Of a stretch of 64,000 bases of DNA, positions 51,717-61,595 are shown one piece after another. A program made the position numbers and the translations under genes. This stretch comes from Pseudolysinimonas yzui (lineage in GTDB: Bacteria > Actinomycetota > Actinomycetes > Actinomycetales > Microbacteriaceae), in assembly GCF_014653215.1 (NCBI RefSeq), contig NZ_BNAI01000007.1, positions 28,759-92,758 of the forward strand, in the 5' to 3' direction. The first letter of the stretch is position 1. Each line of letters opens with the position of its first letter. Under the pieces are notes generated by a model. The model did no database searches, was not told the DNA's origin, and saw nothing but the letters and a program-made list of their open reading frames with translations.

Positions 51717-53423
51717 GTGGCGAATCCCATCTCGGCGTCGTTCGACCGCTGGTGGAACGGCATCTCGCTGCGTGCGAAGGTCACCGGGGTCACCGTGTTC
51801 CTGCTCACCCTCGGCCTCACCGTCGCGGGCGCGGGCACGATGACGGTGCTGCGCACCTACCTCGTCGAGCGCGTGGACGAGTCGATCAACCTCCAGGAGA
51901 CCCTCCTGACCGCCGGGGTCGAACTCGAAGACGTGAGCGACTTCCCCGACTACGCGGCCGCCGTCTCGGCCGACGGGCACCTGCTCGTCGACAACCTCAT
52001 GGGCGATCAGGATGACTTCGGGCCGGTGCTCGACGACCTCACCCTCGCCCACGTCGTCGCGCTCGAAGGGCAGCACGTGACGCTGCTCGACGCAAGCCAG
52101 ACCGTCGAATGGCGGGTCACCGCGCTGCCGAATGCGGTCGGGCGCGGCTCGGAACAGGCGACGCTGGTGATCGGCCGCAACCTGAGCGACACCAATGCGC
52201 TGCTCGGCCGCTACGCCGCGATCTTCCTGCTGTTCGCGATCGCGGTCGTCGTGCTCGGCGCGATGGCCACCCAGCTGCTCGTCACCGGCGCGTTCATGCC
52301 GTTGCGTGACGTCGAACGCACGGCCGCCCGGTTCGCGGCGGGTGACTACAGCCAGCGCCTCGGTGGCGCAACGCCGAACACCGAGGTCGGCCGGCTCTCG
52401 CGGTCCCTCAACACGATGCTCGCGCGCATCGACCGCGCCTTCGCCGACCGCGCCCGCACGGTCGACCAGATGCGCCGATTCGTGGGCGACGCCTCCCACG
52501 AGCTACGAACCCCCCTGGTCTCGCTGCGCGGATACGCCGAGTTGTACCGGATGGGCGCCCTGCAGACGCCCGACGACGTCGCCCAGGCGATGGACCGCAT
52601 CGAGCGCGAGGCGATCCGGATGGGCGCGCTCGTCGAAGACCTGCTCGAACTCGCCCGGCTCGACGAGGCCCGCCCCCTCGAGCGCGGAGCCGTCGATCTG
52701 TTGTCGATCGCCCAGGACGCCGCCCTGGATGCCGCCGCCTCGGCCCCCGAGCGCCGCATCACGGTCGTCGTGCCCGAGGAATCCGAGCCCGAGCCGACCG
52801 ATGCCGCCACGAGCGTCGACCCGGTGGCCGAAGCGGATGCCGCGGTCGCCGGGGTCGCGCCCGCGGCCCGCCGCGCCGGGGTCACGGCCGGGGCGTTCGC
52901 GTTCGCGGGCGCGACGCTCGCGCGCCTGCGGCGACGCCGCCCACCGCGTGGTGCGGCCGCTCCGGCACCCGCGCCCGCCCCACTGCCGCCGATCGGCCCG
53001 ATCGTGTTCGCCGAGGAGAACAAGATCCGTCAGGTCGTGACGAACCTCATGGGCAACGCGCTGCGCTTCACGAAGGACGACTCACCCGTCGAGATCGTCG
53101 TCGACGTCGACCGAGCCGGGCGCTACGGCGTCATCGCGATCGTCGACCACGGCGAGGGCATTCCCCCGCAGCTGCGCGAGAAGATCTTCCAGCGCTTCTG
53201 GCGTGCCGACACCTCCCGCACCCGCGACACCGGCGGTTCGGGCCTGGGCCTGGCGATCGTCGCGGGCATCGTCGCCAACCACGACGGGCACGTGGAGGTC
53301 GTCGAGACCCCCGGCGGCGGGGCGACCTTCCGGGTCAGCCTTCCGCTCCTCCCCAGCGACGATCCCCCGGCATCCTCCCCCGCACCGGCACCGACTCCCC
53401 GAGGACGCGGTCGGCGCTCGTAG
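51717..53423 (+). CDS. Sensor histidine kinase with unusual insertion
   Basis: A 568-aa membrane kinase. Two transmembrane segments (about 18-45 and 165-190), a ~120-aa extracellular sensor, HAMP, phospho-acceptor H261 (ASHELRTPLVSL), N-box with N443 (NLMGNALRF), G1 DHGEGIP, F FQRFWRAD and G2 GGSGLGLAIV. Between the dimerisation helices and the N-box lies an insertion of about 70 residues (about 354-424) that is Ala/Pro-rich, with a hydrophobic stretch and RRRR, not typical of the HATPase fold. GTG 51717 has GGGAGGAG ahead. Confidence 0.92.
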   Translation: MANPISASFDRWWNGISLRAKVTGVTVFLLTLGLTVAGAGTMTVLRTYLVERVDESINLQETLLTAGVELEDVSDFPDYAAAVSADGHLLVDNLMGDQDDFGPVLDDLTLAHVVALEGQHVTLLDASQTVEWRVTALPNAVGRGSEQATLVIGRNLSDTNALLGRYAAIFLLFAIAVVVLGAMATQLLVTGAFMPLRDVERTAARFAAGDYSQRLGGATPNTEVGRLSRSLNTMLARIDRAFADRARTVDQMRRFVGDASHELRTPLVSLRGYAELYRMGALQTPDDVAQAMDRIEREAIRMGALVEDLLELARLDEARPLERGAVDLLSIAQDAALDAAASAPERRITVVVPEESEPEPTDAATSVDPVAEADAAVAGVAPAARRAGVTAGAFAFAGATLARLRRRRPPRGAAAPAPAPAPLPPIGPIVFAEENKIRQVVTNLMGNALRFTKDDSPVEIVVDVDRAGRYGVIAIVDHGEGIPPQLREKIFQRFWRADTSRTRDTGGSGLGLAIVAGIVANHDGHVEVVETPGGGATFRVSLPLLPSDDPPASSPAPAPTPRGRGRRS

Positions 53424-53433
53424 CGTTCCGGCC

Positions 53434-53724
53434 ATGACCAGATACCAGATCGACAGCGAAGCGGTCGCCGCGGCGACCTCGTCCGTCCAGGCGGCTGCCG
53501 GCCGCATCCAAGCCGACGTGAGCGGGCTGCACGCCCAGTTGCTCGACCTCCAGAGCTCGTGGACCGGCCAGGCCGCCGCCGCCTTCCAGGCCGTCGTCGC
53601 CGACTGGACCGCGACGCAGCGCCGGGTCGAGGAGAGCCTGCAGATGATCAACGCGGGCCTCGCCCAAGCCGGCCAGCACTACGCCGAGATCGAACTGCAG
53701 AACGCCCGCCTCTTCGCCCGCTAG
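53434..53724 (+). CDS. WXG100 family protein (ESAT-6-like)
   Basis: A 96-aa helical-hairpin protein with W43-x-G45 (QSSWTGQAAAAFQ) between two helices, and MINAGLAQAGQHYAEIE near the C-terminus. These are exported by type VII secretion in firmicutes and mycobacteria. No ESX component is in the window, so it is an orphan here. ATG 53434 follows TAGCGT by 7 nt; the TAG is the stop codon of the kinase gene. Confidence 0.9.
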   Translation: MTRYQIDSEAVAAATSSVQAAAGRIQADVSGLHAQLLDLQSSWTGQAAAAFQAVVADWTATQRRVEESLQMINAGLAQAGQHYAEIELQNARLFAR

Positions 53725-53733
53725 CACGCAGAA

Positions 53734-53762
53734 GCGGGCGGCCCCTTGTGGGAGCCGCCCGC
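53734..53762. terminator. Bidirectional hairpin between the WXG100 gene and groEL
   Basis: GCGGGCGGC (53734-53742) pairs with GCCGCCCGC (53754-53762), 11-nt loop. It is between convergent genes, 10 bp after the WXG100 stop and 22 bp from the groEL stop, so it can end both. No T-tract. Confidence 0.65.
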
Positions 53763-53784
53763 TGATCTGTCGCAGGTGAGTGAC

Positions 53785-55521
<1,737 letters not shown>

Positions 55522-56604
55522 CTACGGCGCTGCCGACTCCGTGGGGGCGGGAGCCGGCGGCGGGGGCGGCGCGGTGAAGGCGACACTCCCCGCGAGCGGC
55601 ACGAGTTCGATCCAGCTGTTGCCCGGCGCGAGTCGGATGACCGTTCCGGTGTCGTCGACCAGACGGATCGCCTCGCCCCGGGAGCCTTTCGACCAGGTCG
55701 CGTGGATCGTCATGCCCCCGGTGCTGACCCAGGCTTCCCCGCTGCCGATCAGCTCGGTCTTCGGGATGCTCTGACTCACCGTGACCGGCACCCGGATGAT
55801 CACGACGTTGACGGCCGAGTAGGGAACCCCCGCCCCGTCGAGGTCGGCCGCGCCGGATTGCGACCGCGCCCAGACTCCGCGGGCGGCATCCCAGGTCCAA
55901 CCGGGCTTCGACTGCGACCCGAAGACGAGGGCCATCGACTCGGTCGGCGTGCCCTCGCGCACGGCCGACGAGGAGGCGACGTCGGGGGCGAACGAGAACT
56001 GCTGCGCGGGGGCGGCGAGGTCGAGGTGTCGGGCGATCAGCTCGGGGGCCCGCACCAGCACGTCGTGGGGCCCCGGTCGGCCGTCGACGCGGAACATCAG
56101 GTCGGCGGTGTCGGCCTGCCCGTGGATGGCGTTGTAGACGTTGGTGTCGCGCATCATCGCGACGAACCGCTGCTGACCCCCCGAGTACGCGACGATGCCA
56201 CCGAGCGGCGAGATGATGTCGGGGTCCATCGGGCGGATGCTGCGGATCGGCCCGATCTCGGCCGGAACGTCGGAGTGCCAGACGGCGACATAGCGGGTGA
56301 GCCCGCCCTCGACGAGCTCCTCGAACACGAGATCGGTGCGCTCCAGACCGAACTGCGGGCGGGCATCGGGATGATTGTCGACCTTCGCCGCCAGCGAGGG
56401 CGCCGTCAGCGAACCCACCGGCACCGTCTCGCCGGTGAGGGGGGCGAGAGCCGTCGGCTCGGGGGTGAGGTACGTCGAGGAGTAGCTCGGCGTGGGGGTC
56501 GGCATCGGGGCCTGCGCGCAGGCCGACAGCAGCGCGACGCTGCTCAGGACGACGGCGCTCAGCGCCCTCCCGGCGAACCCGCGACCACCCCGACCCTGAC
56601 GCAT
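55522..56604 (-). CDS. DUF3048 domain lipoprotein
   Basis: A 360-aa protein with a signal peptide ending in the lipobox LLSAC (Cys about residue 29). DUF3048 stretches: SLAAKVDNHPDARPQFGLERTDLVFEELVEGGLTRYVAVWHSDVPAEIGPIRSIRPMD and the C-terminal part with WTWDAARGVWARSQ. Family members (YerB-like) are surface proteins of unknown role. TAACAT lies 6 nt before the ATG. It ends in a Pro/Ala-rich stretch. Confidence 0.92.
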   Translation of the reverse strand: MRQGRGGRGFAGRALSAVVLSSVALLSACAQAPMPTPTPSYSSTYLTPEPTALAPLTGETVPVGSLTAPSLAAKVDNHPDARPQFGLERTDLVFEELVEGGLTRYVAVWHSDVPAEIGPIRSIRPMDPDIISPLGGIVAYSGGQQRFVAMMRDTNVYNAIHGQADTADLMFRVDGRPGPHDVLVRAPELIARHLDLAAPAQQFSFAPDVASSSAVREGTPTESMALVFGSQSKPGWTWDAARGVWARSQSGAADLDGAGVPYSAVNVVIIRVPVTVSQSIPKTELIGSGEAWVSTGGMTIHATWSKGSRGEAIRLVDDTGTVIRLAPGNSWIELVPLAGSVAFTAPPPPPAPAPTESAAP

Positions 56605-56628
56605 GCCGTCATGTTAGGCGGCGGCGCG

Positions 56629-56832
56629 TCAGACCGGCCGCACCGACTCGGCCTGCGGCCCCTTCGGCCCGGTTCCGATCTCGAACGTGACCGCTTGGCC
56701 CTCGTCGAGCACCTTGAAGCCGGGCATGTCGATCGCGGAATAGTGCACGAAGACGTCGTGGCCGTCACCGTCGACGGTGATGAACCCGAACCCCTTCTCG
56801 GCGTTGAACCACTTGACCGTGCCCTGAGCCAT
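56629..56832 (-). CDS. cspA: Cold shock protein (CspA family)
   Basis: A 67-aa classic cold-shock protein: [31 protein letters not shown] with both RNP motifs. It binds single-stranded RNA and DNA. GGGAG precedes the ATG, and TAGCAT upstream (around 56888) is a likely -10, leaving a leader of about 45-50 nt, short for a thermosensing 5'UTR. It sits alone between DUF3048 and LytR_C genes. Confidence 0.95.
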   Translation of the reverse strand: MAQGTVKWFNAEKGFGFITVDGDGHDVFVHYSAIDMPGFKVLDEGQAVTFEIGTGPKGPQAESVRPV

Positions 56833-57000
56833 GGGAACTCCCTACTGCGTCCACACGGGCCGAAACCAAGCGACCCTCAGCGAAATGCTAACCGCGAGCG
56901 GGAGCGCGGCCGCGCCCTCGGACGCCTCCGAGCGGGCGAATCGGGGGAACTCAACACAGATTAAACACGCGCGTAACACGCCCGATTTCTGCGGGGCGGG

Positions 57001-57588
57001 TCAGGCCGCCGGCGGCACGTAGTCGGCGCCGAGCACGATCGTGACGGGGGCACCCTGGTAGAAGTCGGAGTTGGTGATGTTCGCCGGATCGGTGCCGAGC
57101 AACTGCGCCAGCCCCAGGGCGATCGCCTCGTACTCCGCCCCGTTGTAGTAGATGACGGTGAGTTCCTGATCGCGTGCGCTGGCCACCGCCGCGGCCGGCG
57201 CCGGCCAGCCGGCGAGCTCGATCAGCTCGGCCGCGACATCCTGCTGCTTGTCGGTCGGCGATCCGTTGAGGACCGAGATCGAGAGCGCGATCGCGGGATC
57301 GGCGGCTTTCCACTCGTCGGGGGTCATCGGAGTCGCCTCGGGCTCGGGCGTCGCCGACGTGCCCGGCTCCGCGCCGTCGCCGCCGGCGAGCACCGGGATC
57401 TCGAACGAGATGGCCGGGTTGACGCGGGAGAGGCCGTAGAGACCGCCGACGATGAGAACGCCGGTCGCCAGAGCAGCCCAGGCGAAGTTGATCCAGCCGC
57501 GGCCGCGCTTCGGCGGAGCACGGTGCGCGCCGACCCGCGCGAGGTCGGCGGGGAGGTCGTCGAAGCGATCGTGCGGCGTGCTGGCCAT
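57001..57588 (-). CDS. LytR C-terminal domain membrane protein
   Basis: A 195-aa protein: a basic N-terminus, one transmembrane helix (about 36-55), a Pro/Glu-rich linker and an extracellular LytR_C domain (ISVLNGSPTDKQQDVAAELIELAG, ITNSDFYQGAPVTIVLG). Such proteins are likely to act at the cell wall. The ATG abuts the DUF3263 stop (TAGATG), giving the conserved DUF3263-LytR_C pair. Confidence 0.9.
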   Translation of the reverse strand: MASTPHDRFDDLPADLARVGAHRAPPKRGRGWINFAWAALATGVLIVGGLYGLSRVNPAISFEIPVLAGGDGAEPGTSATPEPEATPMTPDEWKAADPAIALSISVLNGSPTDKQQDVAAELIELAGWPAPAAAVASARDQELTVIYYNGAEYEAIALGLAQLLGTDPANITNSDFYQGAPVTIVLGADYVPPAA

Positions 57589-57885
57589 CTAGTCGTTAAC
57601 GTCCTGGGTGTTCGAGGTGAAGGGGCGGGCCCGGGCCCGACGCCGCGAATCACGGAGCCGCTGGAGACGGCGCACGAGGAGCGGATCGTGCCGCACCGCG
57701 ATCGGTGAATCGATGAGCGTGTACAACATTTGATAGTAGCGAGCTGAAGAGACGCCGAATTCGGCGCGGATGGCGGCCTCCCGGTTGCCCACCCGGTCGG
57801 CCCATGCCCGTTCGAACGCGAGCAGCCGCAGCTCGGTCTCGTCGAGTTCCGTCGACGGGGGTTCCGCGGGGTGGGGGGTGCTCAC
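57589..57885 (-). CDS. DUF3263 domain protein
   Basis: A 98-aa protein with the DUF3263 helix-turn-helix-like region (LRLLAFERAWADRVGNREAAIRAEFGVSSARYYQMLYTLIDSP). It may bind DNA. GTG 57885 follows TAGGAT by 6 nt, a leaderless pattern. It is first in the operon with the LytR_C gene. Confidence 0.9.
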   Translation of the reverse strand: MSTPHPAEPPSTELDETELRLLAFERAWADRVGNREAAIRAEFGVSSARYYQMLYTLIDSPIAVRHDPLLVRRLQRLRDSRRRARARPFTSNTQDVND

Positions 57886-57947
57886 GCGGCGATCCTAGGG
57901 ATCGGCGACCGCGGGGCGAGGATGCCTCGCCGCACTCAGAGCGACGC

Positions 57948-58895
57948 TCAGAGGGTGCTCAGGCGGTCGCCGTGCGGGCTCGCCTCCGCGAGCGCCTCCC
58001 CGTCGAGGGCGAGCACGAAGCGCCCCGCGGGAACCCGGCCGGCGGGGCGGTCGGCGATGCCGCTCTGCTCGAGGGTCACGAGCCGCGCTCCCACCGCCGT
58101 GACCGCTGCGGGGAACGCTGCCCGCGCCTCGGGCGCCAGGTAGACGAGCGTGCCGAGCGACACCACGACGAGCGTGAGGTCGGCCGGCGCGGCCGCCGCG
58201 GCATCCGCGAGGTCGTCGAGCGCGTCGCCGGCGACCACCCGCGGCGGATCGTACCGCGCGGTCTCGAGCGCCTGACGCAGCCGCTCCCGACGGTCGGGCC
58301 GGTCGAGCGGCACGAGGGCTTCGAGCCACTCCCGGTCGCCGGCATCGGCGGCGGAGAGCGGGTGGAGGTCGAGCCCGAGCCGCCAGCGGATGTCGGGCAG
58401 CGTCGTCGGGGCGAGACCGGGATCGTCGACCGCGCACGAGATCAGCGGATCCCCCGTACCCAGCACCGGGGCGTCGCCGAACCGGTAGGAGTACCGCTCG
58501 GGGATCGCGCAGAGCCCCGCCGCCGCGCCGACCTCGAGCAGGGCGATCGGCCCGGGGATGCGCGCGAGCGCCGCGACGAGCGGGGCGCACCGACCGACCT
58601 CGTTGGTCTGGGTGCGCCGCTCTCGGGCCGCTGCCTCGACCGCCGGCCAGTTCTCGACCAGCCAGGTGCGGAATCCGGGGTAGTCCGTCGCCTCGGCGCC
58701 GAGCCAGGTCGCGACCGAGAAGATCAGCGACGGCTGGCGGCGCTCGCGCGGCAGGCGGACGAGCAGGTCGAGCACGTCGTCATCCGCCGCGACCCCGGCC
58801 GCCCAGGCGACATGCAGAGCGGAGTGGCCGACGAGGTCGCGGGTCGCGGCGCGCGCGTACCACTCGGCGGTGGCGTCGGCCGCGGGGCTGCCCAT
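57948..58895 (-). CDS. DUF2332 domain protein
   Basis: A 315-aa protein (ATG 58895; an ATG at 58904 would add three residues). DUF2332 marks: TNEVGRCAPLVAAL, ALLEVGAAAGLCAIPERYSYRFG (a Rossmann-like glycine-rich loop as in methyltransferases) and WLEALVPLDRPDRRERLRQALE. The AdoMet-type loop suggests a methyltransferase fold; activity is not proven for the family. It is divergent from msrB. Confidence 0.87.
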   Translation of the reverse strand: MGSPAADATAEWYARAATRDLVGHSALHVAWAAGVAADDDVLDLLVRLPRERRQPSLIFSVATWLGAEATDYPGFRTWLVENWPAVEAAARERRTQTNEVGRCAPLVAALARIPGPIALLEVGAAAGLCAIPERYSYRFGDAPVLGTGDPLISCAVDDPGLAPTTLPDIRWRLGLDLHPLSAADAGDREWLEALVPLDRPDRRERLRQALETARYDPPRVVAGDALDDLADAAAAAPADLTLVVVSLGTLVYLAPEARAAFPAAVTAVGARLVTLEQSGIADRPAGRVPAGRFVLALDGEALAEASPHGDRLSTL

Positions 58896-59011
58896 GGCCG
58901 CCATCCTGCCAGCAGGGCATCCCTGGCCGGCGGGAACGGAACCGCTCCGCCTCCGGTTGAATAGGGAGGCGGCCACACCAGGTCCGCCGTGGACGACCTG
59001 AAGGACACGAG

Positions 59012-59428
59012 ATGAACACCTCCGGCAAGGACTACGCGGTCGAGAAGACCGACGAGCAGTGGCGCGCCGAGCTCACCCCCGAGCAGTACAAGGTGCTGCG
59101 CGAAGCCGGCACCGAGCGCGCCTGGACCGGCGAGCTGCTCGACGAGAGCCGTTCCGGCCTCTACACCTGTGCGGCCTGCAACGCCGAGCTGTTCAAGAGC
59201 GGCACGAAGTTCGACTCGGGCTGCGGCTGGCCGTCGTTCTACGACTCGGTGAATCCGGATGCCGTGGAGCTGATCGAGGACCGCTCGCTCGGCATGGTGC
59301 GCACCGAGGTGCGCTGCGCCGCGTGCGGGTCGCACCTCGGCCACGTGTTCGACGACGGGTTCGGCACGCCGACCGGCCTGCGCTACTGCATGAACTCGCT
59401 GTCGCTCGGGTTCCACGCAGAGTCGTGA
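59012..59428 (+). CDS. msrB: Peptide-methionine (R)-S-oxide reductase
   Basis: A 138-aa MsrB. Two CxxC pairs for zinc (CAACN, CAACGSH), GCGWPSFYDSV, and catalytic Cys in RYCMNSLSL. It repairs oxidised methionine in proteins. AAGGA lies 8 nt before the ATG. A nitroreductase gene follows 13 bp downstream. Confidence 0.96.
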   Translation: MNTSGKDYAVEKTDEQWRAELTPEQYKVLREAGTERAWTGELLDESRSGLYTCAACNAELFKSGTKFDSGCGWPSFYDSVNPDAVELIEDRSLGMVRTEVRCAACGSHLGHVFDDGFGTPTGLRYCMNSLSLGFHAES

Positions 59429-59441
59429 AGTCGGCACGGTC

Positions 59442-59990
59442 GTGACCGGCCCGATCGCCGAGGGGATGCGGCGGCGGCGCTCGCAACCCTCGGTGAGCGA
59501 CGCGGCACCCACCAAACGCGAGCTGGTGCCGCTCATCGAGGCAGCGGCATCCGTCGCCGACCACGGGTCTCTTCGCCCCTGGCGTCTCATCGCGCTGCGC
59601 GGCGACGCCCGCAGCCGATTCGGGTCGGCGATCGTCGAAGCGACCGGGCTGGAAGGCGGCGCCGCCGAGAAGATGGCGGCCAAGCCGCTGCGCGCTCCCC
59701 TGCTGCTCGCGATCGTCGTCTCACCCAAGCCGAGCCACAAGGTGCCCCTGTGGGAGCAGGAGGCCGTCGCATCCGGTGTCGCTCACGCGCTGAGCCTCGT
59801 GCTCGACGAGGCCGGCTGGGGCGTCATGTGGCGCACCGGCCACTACACGCGTTCCGGCGCCGTGCATCGGATGCACGAGTTGAAACCCGACGAGTACCTG
59901 CTCGGCTGGCTCTACGTCGGCGGCACGAAGAAGCAGAAGGGCGGGCGTCGCAAGCCCGTGAAGGCGAAAGACCTGCTCAGCTCGCTCTGA
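59442..59990 (+). CDS. Nitroreductase family protein
   Basis: A 182-aa FMN-type nitroreductase: ADHGSLRPWRLIAL near residue 40, ASGVAHALSLVLDEAGWGVMWRTGHYTR, and a basic C-terminus. GTG start. It lies directly after msrB and may share its message. The final 14 bp overlap the convergent DMT transporter gene. Substrate unknown. Confidence 0.88.
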   Translation: MTGPIAEGMRRRRSQPSVSDAAPTKRELVPLIEAAASVADHGSLRPWRLIALRGDARSRFGSAIVEATGLEGGAAEKMAAKPLRAPLLLAIVVSPKPSHKVPLWEQEAVASGVAHALSLVLDEAGWGVMWRTGHYTRSGAVHRMHELKPDEYLLGWLYVGGTKKQKGGRRKPVKAKDLLSSL

Positions 59991-60963
59991 CCGGGCGGGC
60001 AGGCAGCGCGGCCACGACGACCGCGACCACGACCAGGGCGCCGCCGACGATGGTCACGAGGTGAAGGCCCGAACCCGACACCGGCAGCAACAGGTCGAAG
60101 GCGATGGATGCCGTCACCTGCCCGGCGAGGAGGGCGAGCCCCATGAGCAGCACCCCCGTGTGCCGCACGATGATCGCTTGAGCGCCGATGAAGATGCAGC
60201 CGGCGAGCCCGCCGAGGTAGAGCCACCACTGCGTGGGGAACTCCGGGTTCCATCCCGTGACGACGATGTGTGCCAGCAGTGCGAGGCCAAGCACGACCGT
60301 GCCGACCACGAAGTTGCCGAGGGTCGCCGTGAACGCCGAACCCGACACCCGCCGCACCTGGCCGTTGACCGCCTGCTGCCACCCGACGACCAGGCCGGCC
60401 ACGAGCGGGATGACCAGCACCAGATACGGGGCGTCGGGGCGCAGGCGATCGGAGACGGCGATTCCGACCGCGACGACGGCGAGCGCGGCCCCGACCACGC
60501 GACGCGGGGTCGCGGGAGTCGCGGGCATGAGAGGGGATCCCCGGTGTGAGAGCCCCCAGTGGTCGAGCAGCAGCGAACTCACGGTCTGCCCGCACACCAC
60601 CGCGATCGTGAAGAGCGCCACCCCGAGCGAGCCGATCGTGAGCCCCTGCCCGAGCACGAAGAACGCACCCCCGGCGCCGCCCAGCACGATCCACCACGGG
60701 ATGCTGCGCTCCCGCAGGGCCACGGCGACCCGCTCGATGCCGCGCCGGCCGGGGCGCCAGAACAGGCCCACGACCGCGAGGATGACGAGACCCGACCCGA
60801 AGGAGATGAACGCCGCGAGAAACCCGTCGTCGAGGCGCAGTCCCAGTTCGCCGTTGATGCGGCTCTGAGTGGCGACGACGACGCCGGTGCCGAAGGCGGC
60901 GGCGAGGGCGACGGCGAGCCGACCGGGCGTCGTCGCCGACGGGATCGGGAGTGGTGAGGTCAT
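59977..60963 (-). CDS. DMT family (YdcZ/DUF606) transporter
   Basis: A 328-aa membrane protein of two tandem YdcZ/DUF606 halves, about ten transmembrane segments. Pattern GTGVVVATQSRINGELGLRLDDGFLAAFISFGSGLVIL in the first half and VVGWQQAVNGQVRRVSGSAFTATLGNFVVGTVVL in the second. Substrate unknown. The ATG overlaps the stop of the HNH gene by one base (TGATG), so they are co-translated. Confidence 0.88.
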   Translation of the reverse strand: MTSPLPIPSATTPGRLAVALAAAFGTGVVVATQSRINGELGLRLDDGFLAAFISFGSGLVILAVVGLFWRPGRRGIERVAVALRERSIPWWIVLGGAGGAFFVLGQGLTIGSLGVALFTIAVVCGQTVSSLLLDHWGLSHRGSPLMPATPATPRRVVGAALAVVAVGIAVSDRLRPDAPYLVLVIPLVAGLVVGWQQAVNGQVRRVSGSAFTATLGNFVVGTVVLGLALLAHIVVTGWNPEFPTQWWLYLGGLAGCIFIGAQAIIVRHTGVLLMGLALLAGQVTASIAFDLLLPVSGSGLHLVTIVGGALVVVAVVVAALPARPVRAS

Positions 60964-61469
60964 CAGTACGAGAGCCCGGCCCGGTAGCGCTCGCGGCGGA
61001 AATGGCGGCCCTTGCCGCGATTGCGGGCCTTGAAGGTGGGCAGCTGGCTGTCGCAGTTGGGACAGATCATCCGCACGTTCGAGCGGACGTGATTGCCGCC
61101 GTCTCCGTCGATGTGATCGAGCACGAACACCAGCGTGGCACCATTCCAGGTCGGCTCCAGACCGCAGATCTGGCAGAACCCGTTCTGCTCCATCATGATC
61201 CAATCCCGGATCGCGCGGCGGAGCGTGTGGTGCCCGGGCAAGCCAGTCGCGAGCCATCGCTTGATGTGCCGCTCGGCGAGGGCATCCTGGTGGCACGCGA
61301 GTGAGCAGTACAGGCTCCTCCGTCGGACAAGCGTTGCACGGCACAGGCGGCATTCGCCAGGAGCCTCACCATGGCGGCGCACACCACGGTTGGTCACCGA
61401 CGCGCGGCAACTGTTCGAGCAGAACATGGGGTTTCGCGTCTCGGTTCCGCAGTGGGCACAGGCTCTCAT
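60963..61469 (-). CDS. Zinc-ribbon HNH endonuclease
   Basis: A 168-aa protein with several CxxC pairs (CAHCG, CSNSC, CRLCR, CSLAC, CQICG, CPNC) and an HNH core VLDHIDGDGGNHVRSNVRMICPNC. ATG 61469 follows TACCGT by 7 nt. It lies 31 nt downstream of tRNA-Thr and overlaps the DMT transporter gene, an odd pairing. This HNH type is common in phage and mobile DNA and in actinobacterial chromosomes. Confidence 0.85.
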   Translation of the reverse strand: MRACAHCGTETRNPMFCSNSCRASVTNRGVRRHGEAPGECRLCRATLVRRRSLYCSLACHQDALAERHIKRWLATGLPGHHTLRRAIRDWIMMEQNGFCQICGLEPTWNGATLVFVLDHIDGDGGNHVRSNVRMICPNCDSQLPTFKARNRGKGRHFRRERYRAGLSY

Positions 61470-61499
61470 GCCGCGCACGGTAAGTCAGGCGACCGACAG

Positions 61500-61572
61500 A
61501 GCCCCCTGCGGGTCACGATCCCGCCGCCTTTTCATTACAAGTGAAATGCTCTACCGGATGAGCTAAGGGGGC
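61500..61572 (-). tRNA. tRNA-Thr (anticodon TGT) with unusual T-loop
   Basis: A 73-nt cloverleaf without encoded CCA: acceptor GCCCCCT/AGGGGGC, anticodon stem TTTCA/TGAAA with loop CTTGTAA (TGT), T-stem GCGGG/CCCGC. The T-loop is ATCGTGA in place of TTCRANN, so positions 54 and 58 are swapped relative to the norm (A54, T58), and position 15 is T. The stems pair perfectly, so the gene is probably functional. Confidence 0.85.
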
Positions 61573-61595
61573 ACGCGCTATGTGCGGGCAAGAGT

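Noticed and set aside
61500..61572. tRNA-Thr dismissed as a pseudogene because of its odd T-loop
   Set aside because: All four stems are fully paired and the anticodon loop is normal, so it is kept as a tRNA with a note.
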